A stretch of 9,842 bases of DNA from Rubripirellula sp. (lineage in GTDB: Bacteria > Planctomycetota > Planctomycetia > Pirellulales > Pirellulaceae), in contig JARFQX010000140.1 in assembly GCA_029287555.1 (NCBI GenBank), forward strand, positions 1-9,842. Direction: 5' to 3'. This document shows, one piece after another, positions 1-6,574 of the stretch. The translations under genes and the position numbers were made by a program. Under the pieces are notes generated by a model, which was not told the origin of the DNA, made no database searches, and saw only the letters and a program-made list of their open reading frames with translations. Numbering within the stretch: position 1 is the first letter of the stretch; each line of letters opens with the position of its first letter.

Positions 1-2
1 TG

Positions 3-605
3 CGTCGTTTTGTTCATCTGCTCCGTCTCGATCCGAATGATCCGGGTCTGCTCCAGCAGGCTCGGTTGGCGGTGGCGAAACGCGATGCGGTGTCGTCCGC
101 GCTGTTCGAGCGATTCCTTCCCGCGGCCGAACGACGAAAACGGCTTGGCAATCAGATTGACGCGGATTCCATCCTGGCGATGCAGGGGAATGCTTCACGC
201 GGGCGAAGCCGTTTCCTCGAGGCGACGGTCCTGCAGTGCAATCAGTGTCATCGAGTCGGCGGGCAGGGTCGGAGCGTCGGCCCCGACCTGGATGGGATCG
301 GATCGAAGAGAACGGCGCGGGAACTCTTGGAGAGCCTGGTTGAGCCTTCGAAGGTGATTGATCCGAAGTACACCAATCACCTCGCCGTCACCGACGACGG
401 GCGTGTGGTCAGTGGGTTGCGGATCGAGGAAGACAACCAGTGGCTGGTCCTGCGTTCGGCAGACGGCAAGGACCAGAGGATCGCGAAAGATACGATCGAA
501 TCCCGTCGCCTGCAGAGCGAATCGCTGATGCCGCAAGGCTTGGTCGCCGAGATGACGGCCGAGGAGTTGGCCGATCTACTGGCCTACCTGGTGTCACTGA
601 AATGA
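3..605 (+). CDS. C-terminal part of a PVC-type haem-binding (c-type cytochrome domain) protein, 5' truncated by the window edge
   Basis: The reading frame is open from base 3, so the start lies outside the window; about 200 residues are visible. A c-type haem attachment motif, CNQCH, is encoded at 237-251. It is followed by a GPDLDGIG stretch typical of the fold, and a SLMP motif supplies a candidate distal Met ligand (codon 528-530). The protein ends in a short helix of ELADLLAYL type. This order (CxxCH, GPDL, PSKVI, dG.vvsG, SLMP, LLAYL) matches the 'putative haem-binding domain, Pirellula/Verrucomicrobium type' (TIGR02603). That domain usually sits at the end of very long exported proteins carrying membrane-bound-dehydrogenase or beta-propeller domains. 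The likely role is periplasmic electron transfer linked to sugar or organic substrate oxidation; the partner domain is out of view, so the substrate is unknown. The gene converges on ilvD, with 88 bases between the two stop codons and no clear terminator there. Confidence 0.88.
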   Translation, partial: RRFVHLLRLDPNDPGLLQQARLAVAKRDAVSSALFERFLPAAERRKRLGNQIDADSILAMQGNASRGRSRFLEATVLQCNQCHRVGGQGRSVGPDLDGIGSKRTARELLESLVEPSKVIDPKYTNHLAVTDDGRVVSGLRIEEDNQWLVLRSADGKDQRIAKDTIESRRLQSESLMPQGLVAEMTAEELADLLAYLVSLK

Positions 606-693
606 CGCCAGGCTAAAGCATTTTCAAGAATCACATAGTCGCCGATCGTTTGCCGCCTACGAGAAATTTGAAGATGCGCGTTGGGGACGTTGT

Positions 694-2373
694 CTATTCG
701 TCGGTGACGCAGCCTTCGCTGGCGGTCTTGACGCACTTGATGTACTTGTAGAGCGTCCCTTGGGTGGCCTTGAGCGGTGGCGATTTCCATGCTTGCCGGC
801 GTTTCTCCAGCTCTTCCTCGCTCACGTCAACGTCGAGCCGATTCGTCTCGGCATCGATCGTGACCATGTCCCCGTCCCGCAGCAGGCCGAGCGGACCACC
901 GAGTTGTGCTTCGGGGGTGATGTGGCCGACGATGAATCCGTGGCTTCCTCCACTGAATCTTCCATCGGTGAGCATCGCGACGTCCTCGCCCAGTCCGGCG
1001 CCCATGATTGCGCTGGTTGGGGTCAGCATCTCGGGCATGCCGGGGCCGCCTTTGGGACCTTCGTAACGAATCACTACGACGTCGCCCTTTTGAATCTTCT
1101 TGTCTTCCAAGGCGCGAAGCATCTCCTCTTCGGAGTCGAAACATCTCGCCGGACCGGTGAACGTCAATCCTTCCTTGCCGGTGATTTTGGCGACCGCGCC
1201 CTCGGGTGCGAGCGAGCCCTTGAGGATGCGAATGTGACCACTCGATTTGATTGGATTATCAACGGTGTGGACGATCGTTTGGCCTTCCCTTAATCCTGGC
1301 AACGATGCCAGATTCTCGGCCAGTGTCTTGCCGGTCACCGTCATGCATGATCCGTCCATCAACCCTTGTTCCAACAGGTATTTCATGACCGCGGGTGTGC
1401 CACCCACCGAGTGCAGATCCTCCTGGACGAATTTCCCGCTCGGTTTCAGGTCGGCGAGATAGGGAATCCGATCGCTAACGCTTTGGAAGTCATCAATGGT
1501 CAACTCGACGCCCACACTTCGTGCCATCGCGATCAGGTGAAGCACGGCATTGGTGCTGCCGCCGAGTGCCATCACCGTGACCATCGCGTTCTCAAACGCC
1601 GTCCGCGTCATGATGTCTCGCGGTTTGATATCGGCCTCGAGCAATTCCAACATGGCGGCTCCAGCCCGGCGGCATTCGGCCTTCTTCTCCGGATCCTCCG
1701 CGGGAATGCTGGCTGAATAGGGAAGCGACATGCCCATCGCTTCAATGGCGGTTGCCATGGTGTTGGCGGTGTACATGCCGCCGCAGGCACCCGCACCGGG
1801 ACAACTTCTCTGCACGATCTCTCGTCGTTCGTCTTCGCTGATTTGACCGGCGATGAATTGTCCGTAGCACTGAAATGCGCTGACGATGTCCAACTTCTGG
1901 TCGCGAAAGGACCCCGGTTTAATCGTGCCGCCGTAGACCATGATGGAGGGGCGATTAAGCCGACCCATGGCGATCAGGCAACCCGGCATGTTCTTATCGC
2001 AACCGGGCAGCGCGATCAGACCGTCGTACCACTGCGCCGCCATAATTGTCTCGATCGAATCGGCGATCAGGTCACGGCTCTGCAGGCTATAGCTCATCCC
2101 CTCGGTGCCCATCGAGATACCGTCGCTGACACCGATCGTGTTGAACCGCATGCTCACCAGCCCGGCATCCTCCACCCCTTTCTTGACCTCAGCTGCCAGA
2201 TCAAGCAGGTGCATGTTGCAACTATTCCCCTCGTACCACATGCTGGCGATGCCAACCTGCGCCTTGTCCATATCCTCGGGAGTCATGCCGGTTGCGTAAA
2301 GCATCGCTTGTGATGCTCCCTGGCTCTTGGGCTGAGTGATGCGACTGCTGTACTTGTTGAGAGCTTGGTTCAT
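694..2373 (-). CDS. ilvD: Dihydroxy-acid dehydratase (IlvD)
   Basis: This cytoplasmic Fe-S enzyme dehydrates 2,3-dihydroxy-isovalerate and 2,3-dihydroxy-3-methylvalerate to the 2-keto acids, the third common step of valine and isoleucine synthesis; the valine branch also feeds leucine and pantothenate. The product is 559 residues, normal for the IlvD/Edd family. The three cluster cysteines are visible: Cys52 in GNSCNMH, Cys125 in GCDKNMPG and Cys197 in GAGACGGMYTANTM. Lys127 in CDKNMPG is at the position of the carbamylated, Mg-binding lysine. GGSTNAVLHLIA and, near the C-terminus, DGRFSGGSHGFIVGH (active-site serine region) are also intact. The ATG at 2371-2373 (as CAT) is chosen because KYSSRITQPKSQGASQAML is the usual family N-terminus. 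No strong Shine-Dalgarno sequence precedes it. The gene stands alone: it is divergent from the DUF1080 gene and convergent with the haem-domain gene, and no other branched-chain gene is adjacent. I see no attenuator or T-box in the short upstream gap. Confidence 0.97.
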   Translation of the reverse strand: MNQALNKYSSRITQPKSQGASQAMLYATGMTPEDMDKAQVGIASMWYEGNSCNMHLLDLAAEVKKGVEDAGLVSMRFNTIGVSDGISMGTEGMSYSLQSRDLIADSIETIMAAQWYDGLIALPGCDKNMPGCLIAMGRLNRPSIMVYGGTIKPGSFRDQKLDIVSAFQCYGQFIAGQISEDERREIVQRSCPGAGACGGMYTANTMATAIEAMGMSLPYSASIPAEDPEKKAECRRAGAAMLELLEADIKPRDIMTRTAFENAMVTVMALGGSTNAVLHLIAMARSVGVELTIDDFQSVSDRIPYLADLKPSGKFVQEDLHSVGGTPAVMKYLLEQGLMDGSCMTVTGKTLAENLASLPGLREGQTIVHTVDNPIKSSGHIRILKGSLAPEGAVAKITGKEGLTFTGPARCFDSEEEMLRALEDKKIQKGDVVVIRYEGPKGGPGMPEMLTPTSAIMGAGLGEDVAMLTDGRFSGGSHGFIVGHITPEAQLGGPLGLLRDGDMVTIDAETNRLDVDVSEEELEKRRQAWKSPPLKATQGTLYKYIKCVKTASEGCVTDE

Positions 2374-2392
2374 GGTGTTTCTTTGGGGGCAC

Positions 2393-2423
2393 TTGCGACG
2401 TGAAGAGGGAAAAGGATTATGAT
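2393..2423 (+). promoter_or_regulatory. Possible sigma70-type promoter for the DUF1080 gene
   Basis: A TATGAT hexamer at 2418-2423 differs from the -10 consensus at one base. A weak -35 candidate, TTGCGA, lies at 2393-2398 with a long 19-base spacer. It sits in the gap between the divergent ilvD and DUF1080 starts and would give a leader of about 45 bases. This is motif matching only; planctomycete promoters are poorly defined by such matching. Confidence 0.25.
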
Positions 2424-2474
2424 CTTCCCAGCAGATTTGAAAAAGGGACGGGATACGGACTGTGGAGGCTCACC

Positions 2475-3134
2475 ATGAAACGATGTTTTTTGCCATTCCT
2501 CGCGATCTCGATGGCGTTCTTGACGGTCTCCGGTGTTTGTCAGGCCGAGGAGGCCGATGATTTCCGGGACAATTCGCTCCCTTTGTTTGACGGCGAGACC
2601 ACGGCCGGCTGGGAGGGAAACGCCTATTGGTTTCGCGTCGAGGGGGACGCCATTGTGGCGGGACGGCTCGATGAGAAAATTCCGCATAATGAGTTTCTGT
2701 GCACCACGCAGAACTACGATGACTTTGAGCTGAGGCTCGAAGCGAAACTCGTCGGTGCGGGCCAGAACGCGGGGATCCAGTTTCGCTCCAAGCGAGTTCC
2801 CAACAGCACGGAGGTCTCGGGGTACCAGGCGGACATCGGCTCCGCTTGGGACCGACCGGTGTGGGGGGCGCTCTATGATGAGTCGCGACGAAACAAGATG
2901 TTAGCCGAACCCGACCCCGAGCTGGCCAAACGGTTGGTCAAACAGGAGGGATGGAACGAGATTCGAGTCGTTTGTCGAGGTCCGAAGATCGAGATTTTTC
3001 TCAACGGGACCAAGACCGTTGATTACACCGAACGTGATCCGGCGATCCCGCGTCACGGTGTGATCGGGTTGCAGATCCACAGTGGCCCGCCGACCGAAGC
3101 CTGGTATCGCAACCTTCGAATTCGCCAATTGTAG
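2475..3134 (+). CDS. Secreted DUF1080 (3-keto-disaccharide hydrolase-like) protein
   Basis: A 219-residue protein whose N-terminus (Lys2, Arg3, a hydrophobic core at about 5-20, then CQA before Glu25) is a typical Sec signal peptide with cleavage after about Ala24. The rest is one DUF1080 domain with the usual landmarks: LPLFDG near 36-40, FELRLEAKL at 84-92, NAGIQFRS at 98-105, GYQADIG at 116-122, WNEIRV at 160-165, GVIGLQIHSG at 195-204 and YRNLRIRQL at the end. The family has a concanavalin-like beta-jelly-roll fold, is greatly expanded in planctomycetes, and includes members acting on 3-keto-glycosides. Activity on that class of sugar in the periplasm or outside the cell is therefore an inference. 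The start at 2475 is preferred over an upstream in-frame start at 2400 because GGAGG at 2464-2468 lies 6 bases before it and the signal peptide follows directly. Its stop (TAG) is close to or overlaps the next gene. Confidence 0.9.
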   Translation: MKRCFLPFLAISMAFLTVSGVCQAEEADDFRDNSLPLFDGETTAGWEGNAYWFRVEGDAIVAGRLDEKIPHNEFLCTTQNYDDFELRLEAKLVGAGQNAGIQFRSKRVPNSTEVSGYQADIGSAWDRPVWGALYDESRRNKMLAEPDPELAKRLVKQEGWNEIRVVCRGPKIEIFLNGTKTVDYTERDPAIPRHGVIGLQIHSGPPTEAWYRNLRIRQL

Positions 3135-3161
3135 TGAGCCAGCAGCCAGCGGGAACGGGCA

Positions 3162-3198
3162 AGCGAATGAGCGCGGAGCGCCAGCGAACGAGTGCGGA
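3162..3198 (+). repeat. Two-copy imperfect direct repeat (16 bp, period 21) at the HAD gene start
   Basis: AGCGAATGAGCGCGGA (3162-3177) recurs as AGCGAACGAGTGCGGA (3183-3198) with two differences. The period of 21 is in frame and encodes paired RMSAERQ and RTSADEV heptads at the N-terminus of the phosphatase. The alternative ATG start lies inside the first copy. Confidence 0.6.
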
Positions 3199-3820
3199 CG
3201 AGGTTGAGTTCGTCTACTTTGATCTCGGCAACATCTTGCTCTCGTTTGATCCCAAGCGGGCCTGTGAGAACGTGGCGAAGCGATTTGGAGTTCCCGAGCA
3301 GTCCGCGCGAGAGGCAATTTACGAGAGTGATTTGCAACACCGTTTCGAGCGGGGTGAATTGACCGCAGAGGTGTTTGCCGACCAAGTCCGGTCGGCGCTA
3401 GGGCGAAGTCGCGGGGAGATGCCCACGGACCTGCTGCTCGACGCGGTGAGTGATATGTTCCGGCCGGTCGAGTCGATGGCGGAGGCGTTGCAGGCCGTTC
3501 GCGACGCGGGATTGCCGGTCGGTTTGCTTTCCAACACCTGTCACGCTCATTGGAATTGGGTCCGCCGCCAACGTTATGCGGCGATTGAGTTCTCATTTGA
3601 CGTGACGATTCTCAGCTACGAGGTCGGGGCAATGAAGCCGGAGCCGGCGATTTACGAGGCGGCTGAGGAGGCATGCGGCGTTGGCAAGGAGCAGATTCTG
3701 TTTCTTGATGATCGTGCCGAGAATGTCGCCGGTGCGCTGCGACGAAATTGGCGGGCGGTGGAGTGTTTCGGAGGTGCAGCGGCGTGGAGTGTCTTGCGGC
3801 AACACGGCGTCGTGAGGTGA
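3167..3820 (+). CDS. HAD-superfamily phosphatase, YihX-like (subfamily IA)
   Basis: A small cytoplasmic hydrolase, 217 residues from this start. It carries the four HAD motifs: motif I YFDLGN with nucleophile Asp19, motif II LLSNT (Ser122), motif III Lys157 in GAMKPEPAIY, and motif IV FLDDRAENV (Asp181/Asp182). The DLGN form of motif I, with Gly where many HADs have the second Asp, and the overall layout match E. coli YihX, an alpha-glucose-1-phosphate phosphatase; the true substrate here cannot be read from sequence. The helical cap (about residues 30-110) is of the short C1 type. The start is uncertain. ATG 3167 is given, but GTG 3134 is in frame, overlaps the previous stop by one base and would add 11 residues; neither has a strong ribosome binding site. 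Both lie upstream of motif I. The stop codon lies within the ribosome binding site of the next gene, suggesting coupled translation. Confidence 0.88.
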   Translation: MSAERQRTSADEVEFVYFDLGNILLSFDPKRACENVAKRFGVPEQSAREAIYESDLQHRFERGELTAEVFADQVRSALGRSRGEMPTDLLLDAVSDMFRPVESMAEALQAVRDAGLPVGLLSNTCHAHWNWVRRQRYAAIEFSFDVTILSYEVGAMKPEPAIYEAAEEACGVGKEQILFLDDRAENVAGALRRNWRAVECFGGAAAWSVLRQHGVVR

Positions 3821-3826
3821 ACCAAC

Positions 3827-4810
3827 ATGCGCGCCTGGCTAAGTTCGATTCTGTTGTGGCTGGTTGTCACCTCCGGGGTGGCCCTGGTCTGGCCGGCCGA
3901 TCGATTCGGTTTTGATCCGTTCGCTTCGAATGCCTGGCTGCTTTGGTCGCTGATCGTCGTCACGATGTTTTCCCTCGGGACGTTGGTGCAACCGGACGAG
4001 TTGCGGCCGCTTCAACAACGTCCCTGGTGGGTCGCGCTCGGGGTTGTCACCCAGGTGACCGTGATGCCGCTTGCCGCGTGGCTGGCGACCCGGTTGGTGC
4101 CAATGAATACCGAGTTGGCAGCGGGAGTCATCCTGGTTGGTTGCGTCCCCGGCGCGATGGCTTCCAATGTGTTGACCCGCACCGCGAGAGGAAGTGTTGC
4201 CTACTCGGTGAGTCTGACGACGGTGGCGACGCTACTTTCCCCGCTGACCGTGCCACTGGTGCTGTGGATTGTTGCTGGAATGCAGACGGATCAATCGCTG
4301 GGCAGGTCATCGATCCTGCTGGCGTTGCTGGTCGTGCTGCCGACGGTGGCGGGGTACGCCGTCGCGCGTCAGGTGGCGAGGGTACGCAAGCTGGCCGCTC
4401 GCTTTGGCCCGTTCGTTGCTTCGCTCGCGCTGCTTTGGATCATTGCCTCGGTCGTTGCTGCGAACCGAAGTCGGCTGATCGAGGTGGGCGGTTTAATCGT
4501 GGGTGTCTTGTTGCTGATCAATTTGGTCGGTTATGCAGCGGGGTTTGCGGTAGGACGGAAGGCCCGACTGCCCGAGGCTTATCGCCGCGCGTTGACGCTG
4601 GAGGTTGGGATGCAAAACGCGGGTCTGGGCACCGCCTTGGCTGTTTCGTTACATGGTCCCAACACCATCGCAACGATCCCCACGGCGGCCTACACCTTCG
4701 GCTGCATGCTGACCGGGACGGTGCTGGCGGTATGGTGGGGGCGGCGTGGCGGGATCGCTGTTGCGGGGGGTGGCGGGATCGCTGTTGCGGAGGCCGGCCG
4801 ATGCAAATGA
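3827..4810 (+). CDS. Bile acid:sodium symporter (BASS/SBF) family transporter
   Basis: A 327-residue inner-membrane protein with about nine or ten hydrophobic segments, the size of bacterial BASS proteins. Two family signatures are clear. GCVPGAMASNVLTRTARG at about 105-122 corresponds to the unwound, Na-binding region of the first half. LEVGMQNAGLG at 258-268 supplies the Glu259/Gln263/Asn264 type residues of the second crossover helix. Such proteins co-transport sodium with organic anions (bile acids, pyruvate, pantothenate and others); the substrate here is unknown, as no bile acid context exists. GAGGTGA at 3814-3820 lies 6 bases before the ATG and contains the stop codon of the HAD gene, so the two are probably co-translated. 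The last ~20 residues are unusual: a short 24-bp tandem repeat encodes GGIAVAGG/GGIAVAEA after the last membrane segment. Confidence 0.9.
   Translation: MRAWLSSILLWLVVTSGVALVWPADRFGFDPFASNAWLLWSLIVVTMFSLGTLVQPDELRPLQQRPWWVALGVVTQVTVMPLAAWLATRLVPMNTELAAGVILVGCVPGAMASNVLTRTARGSVAYSVSLTTVATLLSPLTVPLVLWIVAGMQTDQSLGRSSILLALLVVLPTVAGYAVARQVARVRKLAARFGPFVASLALLWIIASVVAANRSRLIEVGGLIVGVLLLINLVGYAAGFAVGRKARLPEAYRRALTLEVGMQNAGLGTALAVSLHGPNTIATIPTAAYTFGCMLTGTVLAVWWGRRGGIAVAGGGGIAVAEAGRCK
4747..4790 (+). repeat. Two-copy tandem repeat in the 3' end of the transporter gene
   Basis: TGGCGGGATCGCTGTTGCGG occurs exactly at 4747-4766 and again at 4771-4790, period 24. The period is a multiple of three, so the frame is kept and GGIAVA is encoded twice in the C-terminal tail. 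Confidence 0.85.
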
Positions 4811-4923
4811 TCGATGGAGACCCCATTGATTTGGCCACGGACGCAGGCGAGAGGACAGAACGGACGGCCGCAATCGCCCGGATTCGGTGAGGTCCGTTCG
4901 AGGCTCGTCATGAATCGATGCCC

Positions 4924-4953
4924 TTTAAGCTTTGTCGCTGGGAAAGCTACAAT
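4924..4953 (+). promoter_or_regulatory. Possible promoter for the Ppx/GppA-PIMT pair
   Basis: TACAAT at 4948-4953 matches the -10 consensus at five of six bases, and a weak TTTAAG at 4924-4929 lies 18 bases upstream. It falls in the 183-base gap between the transporter and the phosphatase, about 40 bases before the ATG at 4994. The gap otherwise holds no gene or terminator that I can recognise. Confidence 0.35.
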
Positions 4954-4993
4954 GGATCTCTTTGACCGCCGCCGCACCGCTCCGCATTGATTC

Positions 4994-6574
4994 ATGTCTC
5001 AGTCAACGGTTCAGCCGACGATTGCACCGGTATCGGATTCGCCTCGCGTCGCAGCCGTGATTGATATCGGCGCAACGAGTATTCGGATGGCGATTGCGGA
5101 GATCCATTCCAGCGGCGATGTCCGCACGCTCGACACCTTGATCCAGGCGGTCGATTTGGGGCGGGAAGCCTTCGAGAATCGGCGGATTTCCCGCAAGAGC
5201 ATCGAGCGGTCCGCTGCTGTGCTGCAACGCTATCAGCGTGTTTTGCGAGAGTACGGGATCACGGAATCGAGCGACGTGCGCGTGGTGGCAACCACCGCGG
5301 TACGTGAAGCGACCAATCGACTCGCCTTCACCGATCGCATCTTCGTTGCTACCGGATTGAATGTCGAGCCGATTGATGAGGCGGAGGTCAATCGGATCAC
5401 GTACATGGGGGTGATTCCCTACCTGCAGGCGCATCCGGAGCTCGCCGATGGCAAGTCGCTGGTGGTCGAAGTCGGCGGTGGCAATACCGAGATGTTGGTG
5501 GTCCGCGGCGGGAACGTGCTCAACAGCCAGTCGTTTCGCTTGGGTTCGATGCGGTTGATTCAGACGCTCGATGGAATTCGTGCCAGCGCCGCGCGGCGAA
5601 GAGCGTTGATGGAAAGCCACATCCGCCGGACGCTCCTGCAAATCGCGGAGAACATTCAGGATGACACCCAGATCCACGTTGTGGCCCTGGGAGGGGATAT
5701 CCGCTTCGCGGTCCACCAATTGCAGGAGGAGTGGGACGGCAGCACGTTGGCGCAGTTGTCAACCGAGCAGCTGGCCGAATTCACCGACGAGATCGTCACG
5801 ATGGGGGAGGATGCCATCGTGAAGCGATACGGAGCCAGTTACATCGAGGCAAAGACGCTCGCCCCGGCGCTGCTAGCCTACACGATGTTGGCCCAGCACT
5901 TCTCGCTGCCTCATCTTTTTGTTTGTGATACGAATCTGCGCGACGGATTGCTGCACGACATGGCGGTGGGTGGCAGTTGGACGGCCGAGTTTCGCAACCA
6001 GATCGTGCGATCGGCGATTTCGCTGGGACGAAAGTTTGATTTCGATGAAACACATGCTCGTAATGTTGCCGAGTTGGCCCGAAAACTATTTGACCAACTT
6101 CGGGATGAACACCACCTCGATAGCCGGTTCGAGGTGATTCTTTTTGTCGCGGCCCTGCTCCACGAAATCGGCTTGATTGTCAACGTGCGCAGCAATCACA
6201 AACATGCTCTTTATCTGATCCGCAACAGTGACCTGTTTGGGTTGTCAAAAGGAGAGTTGTTGCAGGTTGGATTGGTGGCACGCTACCACCGCCGCGCCGC
6301 GCCGCAACCCGGACACGAAGGTTACGGGACGCTGCCGCAAGAGGAACGTGTTGTGGTCTCGAAGCTGGCCGCCATGTTGAGGTTGGCCATCGCCATGGAC
6401 GACACCCGAAGCGGCCGGATTCGCGATATCGCCTGTAGCAAAGAGGACAAACAGTTGGTGATCAATGTGCCGGGGGTCGACGACGTTTCGCTCGAACAGA
6501 TCGCGATGCGGGAGAACTCGTTGTTGTTCCGCGATATCTTCGGCATGGGAGTGTTGTTGAGGGCGGGAAAGTGA
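4994..6574 (+). CDS. Ppx/GppA-family phosphatase (exopolyphosphatase/pppGpp hydrolase type) with C-terminal HD-like domain
   Basis: A 526-residue cytoplasmic enzyme of the ASKHA (actin/Hsp70-like ATPase) fold. The first phosphate loop is AVIDIGATSIRMAI (21-34). VVATTAVREATN (97-108), IDEAEVNRI (127-135, the region of the catalytic glutamate) and VEVGGGNTEMLVV (158-170) follow in order. NLRDGLL at 314-320 closes the Ppx/GppA core. From about 335 to the end there is an HD-type helical domain with His354, the AALLHEIG doublet (His390-Glu391), NHKHALYLI and VARYHRR. The HE replacement of HD also occurs in E. coli Ppx, so it is not an anomaly. Known members degrade polyphosphate from the chain end or convert pppGpp to ppGpp; sequence alone does not decide which. 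The length is close to E. coli Ppx (513). No clear Shine-Dalgarno precedes the ATG. It overlaps the PIMT gene by four bases. Confidence 0.92.
   Translation: MSQSTVQPTIAPVSDSPRVAAVIDIGATSIRMAIAEIHSSGDVRTLDTLIQAVDLGREAFENRRISRKSIERSAAVLQRYQRVLREYGITESSDVRVVATTAVREATNRLAFTDRIFVATGLNVEPIDEAEVNRITYMGVIPYLQAHPELADGKSLVVEVGGGNTEMLVVRGGNVLNSQSFRLGSMRLIQTLDGIRASAARRRALMESHIRRTLLQIAENIQDDTQIHVVALGGDIRFAVHQLQEEWDGSTLAQLSTEQLAEFTDEIVTMGEDAIVKRYGASYIEAKTLAPALLAYTMLAQHFSLPHLFVCDTNLRDGLLHDMAVGGSWTAEFRNQIVRSAISLGRKFDFDETHARNVAELARKLFDQLRDEHHLDSRFEVILFVAALLHEIGLIVNVRSNHKHALYLIRNSDLFGLSKGELLQVGLVARYHRRAAPQPGHEGYGTLPQEERVVVSKLAAMLRLAIAMDDTRSGRIRDIACSKEDKQLVINVPGVDDVSLEQIAMRENSLLFRDIFGMGVLLRAGK

Noticed and set aside
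606..693. Possible bidirectional terminator between the converging haem-domain and ilvD genes
   Set aside because: I could find no stable stem followed by a T-run on either strand in these 88 bases.
760..1293. Open frames on the plus strand inside ilvD
   Set aside because: They oppose a full-length, motif-complete ilvD and show no recognisable domain or ribosome binding site.
2901..3596. Open frame of 231 codons on the minus strand across the DUF1080 and HAD genes
   Set aside because: It is antisense to two well-supported genes; the product is Arg/Pro/Ser-rich with no domain, as expected for a shadow frame in GC-rich DNA.
3943..4890. Long open frame (315 codons, plus strand) overlapping the transporter
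   Set aside because: It lies in another frame of a clear BASS transporter gene, has Cys/Arg/Gly/Asp-rich composition with no hydrophobic pattern or motif, and reflects GC-biased codons of the real frame.
6164..6175. HE instead of HD in the C-terminal domain of the Ppx/GppA protein as a loss of a catalytic residue
   Set aside because: E. coli Ppx has the same LHE form, so this is normal for the family.
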